The notes beneath the pieces are model-generated. The model ran no database searches. It was not told the origin of the DNA and saw only the letters and a list, made by a program, of their open reading frames with translations. A DNA stretch of 24,694 bases, taken from a bacterium UBP6_UBA1209 (GTDB taxonomy: Bacteria > UBP6 > UBA1177). How positions within the stretch are numbered: position 1 is the stretch's first letter; the number at the start of each line of letters is the position of its first letter. Location: NCBI GenBank assembly GCA_002309575.1, contig DBXP01000027.1, positions 1-24,694 on the forward strand, written 5' to 3'. Both the position numbers and the translations under genes were made by a program. Of this stretch, positions 1-6,468 are shown piece by piece.

Positions 1-690
1 CCGTTTGCCGGAAAGAACTGGGCTTTGTTGCGTCTGACCGGAGGAAAAACGGTTTACGCATCTTCCAAAGACTGGGAATGGCATGAACTTTCTGGAATCA
101 ACAACTATGCCGGAGAAGGCAACATTGTCGGAGACCACCTGACATTCATCACGAACAACCGGGAGCTTTACTACTGCGACCTTCGTAAATATCCGAAGCA
201 TATTGACGATTGTTTCAAACTCAACCGCAAGTATGATGACGGCTATGAAGAACTCGGACACAGCCCCAGGATCGATATCGAAGATGAATACCGCGTTGTT
301 TACAATGTTTACAGAAAACAGATTTTTGTCGAGGTGGATCTGCATGATTTAAACAATCCCAAATATAAGGAATACGCAATAGAAAACAGCAAAGAAACGG
401 CATACAGCCAGGAAATAGATATGCTGCGGGGAAATATGGTTTCGTATCAGGAATTTTTCACTTTGTCAGACGGAACAGTTGACGTTATTGGCTGTTTTTA
501 CCGCTTTGACAAGCAGAAAACATACTGCCCTGCAGAGAAAACTTTTTCTACGGATCCATCTGATTTAATGGGTTACAATGTCTTTGGTGGAAAATGGCAT
601 CTGTGGAAAAGGATCGGGAGACCGACAGCCATAATCAGGGATTTAGAATGCTACTGTAAGGAAACAAATATTTGTCTGACAGAGGAATAA
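1..690 (+). CDS. Unrecognised protein, C-terminal part (5' end outside window)
   Basis: The reading frame is open from base 1 and ends at the TAA at 688-690, so only about the last 229 residues are seen and the true start lies upstream. I do not recognise the family. The visible part has no membrane segment. It is rich in short beta-strand-like stretches alternating with polar turns (for example GDHLTFITNNRELYYCDL and YRKQIFVEVDLHDL), which would fit the last blades of a secreted beta-propeller, but this is only an impression. It has several cysteines, mostly towards the end (CYCKETNIC), as expected of an exported disulfide-bonded protein. The next gene starts 20 bp downstream on the same strand, so the two are probably co-transcribed and may both be surface or secreted proteins. 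Confidence 0.7.
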   Translation, partial: PFAGKNWALLRLTGGKTVYASSKDWEWHELSGINNYAGEGNIVGDHLTFITNNRELYYCDLRKYPKHIDDCFKLNRKYDDGYEELGHSPRIDIEDEYRVVYNVYRKQIFVEVDLHDLNNPKYKEYAIENSKETAYSQEIDMLRGNMVSYQEFFTLSDGTVDVIGCFYRFDKQKTYCPAEKTFSTDPSDLMGYNVFGGKWHLWKRIGRPTAIIRDLECYCKETNICLTEE

Positions 691-710
691 CTTTTTTAAT
701 GGAGAGAAAG

Positions 711-3700
711 ATGAAAAAAATCACAGCGATTCTGATCTTAGTGCTAAATCTTTTCTGTTATGCAGAAGAATTTAGCTACATGAGTTATGAGGAAGCCGAA
801 AGACTTCTCTACTACTACAACAATCCAAATTTCCCAACATTCTATTGGAATGGCGAACATGCAGATTGTTCCGACCAATCAGGTTTATGCTGTAAATCTG
901 AATTGATAGAACATCCTATAGACAGAGCAGAATCAAAATATGTTCACTACTCTCTTGCCAACTGCAGTAGAGAAGACAATAACAATAGCAAAAACTATGT
1001 TTCAAGTATAAAAAATCAGGGCGCAAGCGGTACTTGTTCAAAGTGGGCTGCAACTGCAGCGATGGAAATATTTATATCAACCATGCTGGACAACTATATA
1101 AGCCCGAATGCAAAAAAGTGGAGCCCTGTAGATCTCTCGGAAGCATGGACTATCGTTTCAACAGAGAAAATATTTCCTAATGAAAATCTTTTGATTGAAA
1201 TGTCAAGATTCGGAACAGTTCATGGTTATTATTTTCCGTTTTACACTTTACAAGATAAAAATGATGGTGTGTTGTTAGGTTGGAAGGATTTTTGGAATGA
1301 AATAAAATTATATAATTACGAATCACCGGAATGTAATACCGATACCCATGAAATAAACGGAAAAGATGATTATACCGCCAATATTTTGGAATGTATGTTC
1401 CATGAGGCCAAAAACCGCAACGCTGTGGTGGCTTATCCTCCTGAAAATCATGAAAGGATTGAAATAAAAAAGTGTGTAGATATTACAAACAATAAAATTC
1501 CGAAGGCTTGTTCTGCACCATATGGAGGCATTAACGACAGTGTTCAACCTGATTATTATGAAATGGAGCAAGGTGTAAAAGAAAAGATAATGTTTGGCAT
1601 TCCTGTTTTATTAAGTTTGAGATGGAAAAAAGAAAATATACAGACTTTATTAAGAATACAAAGCGGTTTGGGTTATGATTTTATTCCGACAAAACCAAAG
1701 GATCTTATATCTTTCGCAGACGGCGTTGGAGATGATAATAATAACGTAGATGACGGACGCTCGGATGTAACAGATCAAGATACCGGTATACAATATAACT
1801 TTGAAATTACCCACTCTGTTGTAATTGTCGGTTACCTTGAGAACAGGTGCTGGGATTTGAACAGCAATGGCCGTTGTGATATAAATAACGAATACATAAA
1901 TGAAGATATAAATGGTGATACCAGATGTACTCCAAGAGATTGCTTCAAATGTTGGGATTTAAATCTCGATAATATTTGCGATCTTGATGAAGATGTAAAT
2001 AAAGACAATCAATGCGATGAAAGAGATTGCCAATGCTGGGATTTAAATAATGATGGAAATTGTAATCTGGCTGAAGAAGATAAAAATTATGATGGAGATT
2101 GCAATGAGAAAGACTGCCAACAAACTGATTTCGACTATTTTATTATTAAAAACAGTCATGGAAATACAGACGCTTTAAATATCATAAAAGTTCCCAGTTC
2201 ATTTTATTCGGTAAAAGATGACGACAGTACCCAAAGATTGATTCATTCTTTTTCAATGGATAAGGAACTACAATATTTGACTTCTCCCACAACGATGACA
2301 ATTTTTTTCGATAATATTGAATTTAAGCAAATTACAGGTTTTGACAACGAAGGAAAAGCAATAGCGGATAAAGAAGTTACGGTTTATTATGACGGAGACG
2401 GAGACGGGGTACCGGATTTTATAGACAACTGTCCTGCACACAGCAATCCGGATCAAAAAGATTCTGATGGAGACAGTGTTGGTGACGTTTGCGACAATTG
2501 TCCCGCACACAGTAATCCGGAACAAAGAGACGCCGATGGAGACGGTATTGGTGATGTTTGCGACAATTGTACCGCACGCAGCAATCAGGATCAGAAAGAT
2601 TCTGATGGAGACGGTTTTGGTGATGTTTGCGACAATTGTCCTGCACACAGTAATACGGATCAAAAAGATTCCGACGGAGACGGAGTTGGTAATGATTGCG
2701 ACAATTGTCCGGATATTCCAAATCCGGCGGTAAGTTATGAATTGAACAGTGAATTTATTCTTGCTAAAGATTACGGAGCATACGCGCAAGGCTTGTGCAA
2801 AGTTGATGAAAATAATTCTGAATTTTTGAGATTTGTCTGCAAGATGCAGCCGGACAGTGACTTGGACGGAATCGGCGATGCCTGCGATTTTGTAGATCTC
2901 AATAGACCTCTTAACATAAACAAAAAACTCGGCTTTGCGAACACTAAGATAATAAACACACAACCGCATTCTTTCACAATAAATCAACTTTTTCAGGAAT
3001 TTGACGATTATGTTCATGTAGAATTGAACATGCCAGAAAACAGCGGTCGGGATTTATTAGAATATTGTGAACAGACGGATAAAAACATTAAGTGTAATAC
3101 AGCAGTCCATTATTGTGCGATAACAAAGCAGCAATATGATGATGGCTGGTGGGGGCGGCCAGGTTTTTGTTCCACTTCAGACAAAGCCGGAGGGTCAATT
3201 TTAGGCCGAAAATTCGGTTACAGTCACGGGAGCGATGATTTTTCAGAAGATTCAATACTCAGCTGGCAAAGCCGCATTTCTGTCACAGATCTTTCAAAAT
3301 TTACAAAAAGTTATTATTGGAAAGATAGTTTTAGTGAAGCCACATTGAATAACAATCCTGTAAGAAAACCGGTAAAAATTTCTACAACAGGAGATACTGT
3401 GATCTGGAACTGGCGGAGAGACTGGTATGAATTTAATGATTGTTTCGGGGCGAACAAAGATAGCAATTTGTGTCAAAACCTTCTTAACGGCGGTGATCAT
3501 GATGAAAACAATACGATGTATTACACGCTTTCGACAAGTGTTCTGCCTGTCAAAGATGATGATAATTTGGAAAATATTCCGACTTACACGAAGTATGGTG
3601 AAAACGGAAAACTGACAATAAACAATGATTATTTTCCATCTACAAATACAAACAAATTTGCCAGAGCATCAAGATACAACATTGAGCCGATGCAACTCAA

Positions 3701-5516
3701 CTATTACACAAAAGTGCTTAAAGTGCCTGATTTTGACCAGATTGAGCTTCCCAACATCGACCTCTGTCTGTCGTGCTACTTCGATGTTCCGATCCGCTTT
3801 TTCGGGATAAACGAGATCGATCCTTACGGTTATGTTTCGCGGTATGAAATCAAAAAAGATAGAGAAAACAGGATAATGCTTGACAGCCAAAGGATAATTT
3901 TCGATGAAAAACAGATCGCTTTCAGCGAGGTGTCCTCATCCGAAATGATAGGGATCATCCATGACAACGGTGAATATTTCCTGACTGTCAATACTTCGGG
4001 AAGCGGTGCCGACTGGAACAAAATCGGCAGAATAGAAAAGTGGGATCCTGAAATTTCCGAAATCGAAAGTTTTTCGGGGATTTATTTCATCGCAAAGAAC
4101 CCTCAGGGCGTAAAAAAACTTTATTCCGTCGGACTTGCAAGCGAAATCCCGCAGAATCTCAACGAAATTGCCGAAAGCGGAGAACTTCCTGAAATTGTTT
4201 ACGGTTTAAATTATTTGGGCGAAGCCGGCAGCAACAGAGGAAAGACAAAACTGATTTCTGCCAACGGCAAACTTTATCTTCTTGAGCAAAGTTCTTCAGA
4301 CTTTAGGATGTACTCCTACACCGGTACTGATTTTGAAGAAATTCATGGAGTTATGCCGACGCGGAGAAAAATGCTCAACGCTTCTGTTTCAGGCAGATAC
4401 ATACTTTTGGCAGGCGGAGCTGATTTCAACAATGAAACCATGAACGATTTATGGCGCTTCGACACTGAAACAAGCACCTGGGAACAGATCCCTGTTCTGC
4501 TTCAGGGAGACTTCAGCAAAGTGATAATGCAGGAAGTTGACGGCAGAATCATAGGATTCAACCCCGTGATCGACACCAACACCACTTTCCCCGTTTTTGA
4601 GTTCGAAAACCTTGAACAGGTTGAAAATATTGAAGTTTCGTATTCAACTATAAAGATCGGGAACCTTGATTTCGATCAAAATTACTGCATCAATGAAACC
4701 AGCAACTCCATTTTCCCCGGCATCTCGAACATTTACGGCGAGTGCCAGAAAGTTGAAAACTACAACTTCGATGAAATCACTTTCCCGGACTACAAACTGA
4801 GCGTTGCGGGCTACAGAAACAGTCTCTATCTCGGCGGTCTGACGGGTGTCCGCAGAGTTGAAATAGGCGAAAACGGCGAAATCACAAGAAAGGAGATGAT
4901 CTACAGCGGAGAGGCCAACAATCTGGCTGTTCACGGAAACACTCTTTATGCCGCGAACTACGGCGAAATCGACATTTTCAAGATTGCAGACGACGGCTCG
5001 ATCCAAAAGAAATCGTCAATAAAAACAAACAATTGCAAAAACATCAGGATCGAAGACGGAAAGCTCTTCGCGGCAGAAAACAAGAGAGTCAGGATCTTTG
5101 ATTTGAATGATCCGCTTTCGCCGGAACCGGTCAAAACGATTTCACTGACCAACAGCGTTGAAGACCTCGAAGTCACTGAAAACAGGCTTTTTGTCTATGA
5201 AAATCTGAACGGTTTGCTGACAAGAAGGGGAAAAGTTTCCGTTTTTGACGTTTCAAACACCTCAAGTCCGCAGAAACTCATTGAATTTAGCCGGTACTGC
5301 AACGATCCCGAGATGCAGAAATCCGGAAACAGAGTATATCTGGGCTGCAAAAACGGCTCCTTCAAGATCACGGACAGCGGCTTGCAGAAAGTGAACGGCG
5401 AAAAGAACTACCTCCGTGAAGGCTATGTTTTTGACGGGATCCTCTATCAGGTTTTCAGCGGAACGCTCCACAAATCGGAAGCTGGCGCCGCAGAAATTGA
5501 AGAAGACGGGTGGTAA
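711..5516 (+). CDS. Secreted multidomain papain-like (C1) cysteine protease with EF-hand-like inserts, TSP3 repeats and propeller C-terminus
   Basis: This is a 1601-residue exported protein. I chose the ATG at 711 because a GGAGAG Shine-Dalgarno sits at 701-706 and a signal peptide (MKKITAILILVLNLFCYA) follows. The frame is also open upstream of it. Residues about 97-490 form a papain-type peptidase: NQGASGTC with oxyanion Gln103 and nucleophile Cys109, then His368 in THSVVIVGY, then Asn481 in IIKNSHG. Three CWDLN...DxNxDxxC...DC repeats lie between His and Asn. Residues about 572-680 are thrombospondin type 3 calcium-binding repeats. The middle, about 700-1100, is cysteine-containing and unrecognised. 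Residues about 1210-1260 contain a kelch-like unit (LLAGG...LWRFDTETSTW), and about 1400-1530 resemble LVIVD-type propeller repeats. The likely role is extracellular proteolysis or surface attachment; the substrate is unknown. Base composition changes near 3700, suggesting a fusion. Confidence 0.85.
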   Translation: MKKITAILILVLNLFCYAEEFSYMSYEEAERLLYYYNNPNFPTFYWNGEHADCSDQSGLCCKSELIEHPIDRAESKYVHYSLANCSREDNNNSKNYVSSIKNQGASGTCSKWAATAAMEIFISTMLDNYISPNAKKWSPVDLSEAWTIVSTEKIFPNENLLIEMSRFGTVHGYYFPFYTLQDKNDGVLLGWKDFWNEIKLYNYESPECNTDTHEINGKDDYTANILECMFHEAKNRNAVVAYPPENHERIEIKKCVDITNNKIPKACSAPYGGINDSVQPDYYEMEQGVKEKIMFGIPVLLSLRWKKENIQTLLRIQSGLGYDFIPTKPKDLISFADGVGDDNNNVDDGRSDVTDQDTGIQYNFEITHSVVIVGYLENRCWDLNSNGRCDINNEYINEDINGDTRCTPRDCFKCWDLNLDNICDLDEDVNKDNQCDERDCQCWDLNNDGNCNLAEEDKNYDGDCNEKDCQQTDFDYFIIKNSHGNTDALNIIKVPSSFYSVKDDDSTQRLIHSFSMDKELQYLTSPTTMTIFFDNIEFKQITGFDNEGKAIADKEVTVYYDGDGDGVPDFIDNCPAHSNPDQKDSDGDSVGDVCDNCPAHSNPEQRDADGDGIGDVCDNCTARSNQDQKDSDGDGFGDVCDNCPAHSNTDQKDSDGDGVGNDCDNCPDIPNPAVSYELNSEFILAKDYGAYAQGLCKVDENNSEFLRFVCKMQPDSDLDGIGDACDFVDLNRPLNINKKLGFANTKIINTQPHSFTINQLFQEFDDYVHVELNMPENSGRDLLEYCEQTDKNIKCNTAVHYCAITKQQYDDGWWGRPGFCSTSDKAGGSILGRKFGYSHGSDDFSEDSILSWQSRISVTDLSKFTKSYYWKDSFSEATLNNNPVRKPVKISTTGDTVIWNWRRDWYEFNDCFGANKDSNLCQNLLNGGDHDENNTMYYTLSTSVLPVKDDDNLENIPTYTKYGENGKLTINNDYFPSTNTNKFARASRYNIEPMQLNYYTKVLKVPDFDQIELPNIDLCLSCYFDVPIRFFGINEIDPYGYVSRYEIKKDRENRIMLDSQRIIFDEKQIAFSEVSSSEMIGIIHDNGEYFLTVNTSGSGADWNKIGRIEKWDPEISEIESFSGIYFIAKNPQGVKKLYSVGLASEIPQNLNEIAESGELPEIVYGLNYLGEAGSNRGKTKLISANGKLYLLEQSSSDFRMYSYTGTDFEEIHGVMPTRRKMLNASVSGRYILLAGGADFNNETMNDLWRFDTETSTWEQIPVLLQGDFSKVIMQEVDGRIIGFNPVIDTNTTFPVFEFENLEQVENIEVSYSTIKIGNLDFDQNYCINETSNSIFPGISNIYGECQKVENYNFDEITFPDYKLSVAGYRNSLYLGGLTGVRRVEIGENGEITRKEMIYSGEANNLAVHGNTLYAANYGEIDIFKIADDGSIQKKSSIKTNNCKNIRIEDGKLFAAENKRVRIFDLNDPLSPEPVKTISLTNSVEDLEVTENRLFVYENLNGLLTRRGKVSVFDVSNTSSPQKLIEFSRYCNDPEMQKSGNRVYLGCKNGSFKITDSGLQKVNGEKNYLREGYVFDGILYQVFSGTLHKSEAGAAEIEEDGW
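1848..2120 (+). repeat. Three EF-hand/dockerin-like repeats inserted in the protease domain
   Basis: The repeats begin at 1848, 1950 and 2034 with Cys-Trp-Asp-Leu-Asn (residues 380, 414 and 442). Each continues with DxNxDGxC-like acidic loops and ends in a Asp-Cys pair. The spacing of Asp and Asn residues resembles EF-hand or dockerin calcium loops. They fall between the catalytic His and Asn codons of the papain-like domain. Confidence 0.7.
2424..2699 (+). repeat. Four tandem 69-bp repeats encoding thrombospondin type 3 motifs
   Basis: Four in-frame units of exactly 69 bp start at 2424, 2493, 2562 and 2631. Each encodes a 23-residue unit of the form DNCPAHSN-DQKDSDGDG-GDVC. A partial fifth unit starts at 2700 and a diverged DSDLDGIGDAC follows near 2850. 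The pattern of paired Cys and DxDxDG matches TSP3 calcium-binding repeats. The units are similar enough at DNA level to expand or contract by slippage or recombination. Confidence 0.9.
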
Positions 5517-5642
5517 ATATCTGGTTTTCTAAGCATTGATTAACTATCTGAATATTGCCGAAACTATCTGATTTTTCTCATAATTTTTCATTTTTCTTGA
5601 GAATATAAAATCTTTTCTGTAAAAATTCATTGAAAAGAGCGA

Positions 5643-5689
5643 GCCTCCTTTTTAAGGTGACTTTGACCACAACAACCCAAGAAGGAGGC
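5643..5689. other. Inverted repeat GCCTCCTT...AAGGAGGC (31-nt loop)
   Basis: Perfect 8-bp arms at 5643-5650 and 5682-5689 enclose a 31-nt loop. It lies between convergent genes and could be part of a bidirectional terminator or a structured RNA. No adjacent T-tract proves termination. Confidence 0.3.
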
Positions 5690-5709
5690 GGGTATGGATT
5701 TTTGAGTTT

Positions 5710-5730
5710 CCTTTCTGATTTTCAGGAAGG
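5710..5730. other. Hairpin, 9-bp stem with TTT loop
   Basis: CCTTTCTGA at 5710-5718 pairs with TCAGGAAGG at 5722-5730, with one G-T wobble. It is compact enough to form in RNA from either strand. On the plus strand it is followed by an A-tract, so it is not a textbook terminator in that direction. Confidence 0.35.
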
Positions 5731-5838
5731 AGTTTCAAAAAAACACAAATTTTTGAGTTTTCCTTGCCGGAATCTGCGGAAATTTTCAGAAAGTGCTTTT
5801 CTGCTGCTTGAAAATTTTTTTTGGATGGCTTCTGTTAA

Positions 5839-6330
5839 TTATTCATTCGGGCAGTTGAGGTCTGCTCTTTCGATGCAGCTCCATTCCGTGCCGTAAGTTT
5901 CGTCTTCGATCTCTACACATTCACACCACTCGACTTTCGTTACTCCGTCGGCGCAGGTCCATTCCATTTTGCCGCCGATCTCAGGGCAATGATAACATTC
6001 GCTTTCATCTTCACACCATTCGCCATAACTACAACAATATGCAGCTCTGCATTCGTGGGAAATACTGTCGCCTTCGTTGTAGATCCTGCCTTCGTTGTCT
6101 TCGCACTGCTTCGGAGCATCAGCGTCAGTCACTTCGGCGTCCGTGATCTCCGTGTCCGTGATCTCCGTGTCAGTCACCTCGGCGTCAGTCGGTTCTTCGT
6201 CATTTTTGTCTTCGTCCGTTGTCACATGATCTGAGTCAGTCTGATTTTCTCCGCTTTTGCTTTCCGAACCGCAGCTTACTGCAAAAAACATGACTAAAGC
6301 CGCAACCGTTAAAATCCAAAATCTTTTCAT
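5839..6330 (-). CDS. Small lipoprotein with acidic Thr-Asp-Glu repeat linker and Cys-rich C-terminus
   Basis: The protein has 163 residues. The start at 6330 is preferred over in-frame upstream codons because GGAGAAG lies just 5' and a lipoprotein signal follows (MKRFWILTVAALVMFFAVSC, lipobox Cys20). After the lipid-attached Cys comes a disordered Asp/Glu/Thr linker of about 60 residues containing five-residue repeats of the form TDxEx. The C-terminal ~75 residues hold about 11 cysteines (for example CRAAYCCSYGEWC and CYHC), so a disulfide-rich module displayed on a flexible stalk is likely. I do not recognise the module. It is transcribed away from plsB, whose stop lies 138 bp upstream of this start. 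That gap contains a C9/G9 homopolymer inside a candidate promoter, which may make expression variable. Confidence 0.8.
   Translation of the reverse strand: MKRFWILTVAALVMFFAVSCGSESKSGENQTDSDHVTTDEDKNDEEPTDAEVTDTEITDTEITDAEVTDADAPKQCEDNEGRIYNEGDSISHECRAAYCCSYGEWCEDESECYHCPEIGGKMEWTCADGVTKVEWCECVEIEDETYGTEWSCIERADLNCPNE
6124..6190 (-). repeat. 15-bp minisatellite in lipoprotein linker
   Basis: Four 15-bp units start at 6124, 6139, 6154 and 6169, with a partial unit from 6184. Units 2 and 3 are identical (GTCCGTGATCTCCGT on the plus strand). They encode the five-residue Thr-Asp-x-Glu-x repeats. The unit length is a multiple of three, so copy-number change would lengthen or shorten the stalk without a frameshift. 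Confidence 0.8.
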
Positions 6331-6404
6331 CTTCTTCTCCATCACTTTATTATTAACAACAACGCTGAACAATCAGCATGGAATAGTACCTCAAAACAAA
6401 GGAT

Positions 6405-6433
6405 TTTCTACCCCCCCCCATAAAAAATTACAA
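6405..6433 (-). promoter_or_regulatory. Candidate promoter with G9 tract in the -35/-10 spacer
   Basis: On the minus strand TTGTAA (6433-6428) is followed by exactly 17 bp (6427-6411) and then TAGAAA (6410-6405). Each box matches the sigma70 consensus at 4 of 6 positions. Nine of the spacer bases are a run of G (C9 at 6411-6419 on the plus strand). It would start transcription roughly 65-70 nt upstream of the lipoprotein start at 6330. The boxes are weak, so the call rests on the spacing. Confidence 0.4.
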
Positions 6434-6468
6434 CTGTGCAATTTTATTAAGAAATTTTCTGTAAAAAA

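Larger units (their letters stand above)
5517..5838. other. Gene-free stretch between convergent genes; two inverted repeats, AT-rich
   Basis: This is 322 bp between the stop codons of the papain-like protease gene and the small lipoprotein gene. The only open frame here (from 5630) runs into the antisense of the lipoprotein and has no Shine-Dalgarno, so I do not call it. There are two inverted repeats (5643-5689 and 5710-5730), a small 6-bp hairpin at 5787-5803 followed by T8 near 5815-5822, and a short direct repeat TTTTTGAGTTT (around 5698 and 5750). Its position between converging genes suggests termination signals, but no hairpin is followed directly by a T-tract. Confidence 0.5.

Noticed and set aside
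672..710. Earlier start for the papain-like protease at 672
   Set aside because: It overlaps the end of the previous gene and would place 13 residues, encoding the ribosome binding site, before a typical signal peptide.
2268..3017. 249-residue minus-strand frame with repeated hydrophobic units
   Set aside because: The repeats are simply the reverse complement of the TSP3 repeats of the papain-like protease gene.
5630..5896. 88-residue plus-strand frame in the intergenic region
   Set aside because: It has no ribosome binding site or recognisable motif and overlaps the 3' end of the lipoprotein gene in antisense. Its low-complexity Phe/Leu/Ser content reflects T-rich DNA.
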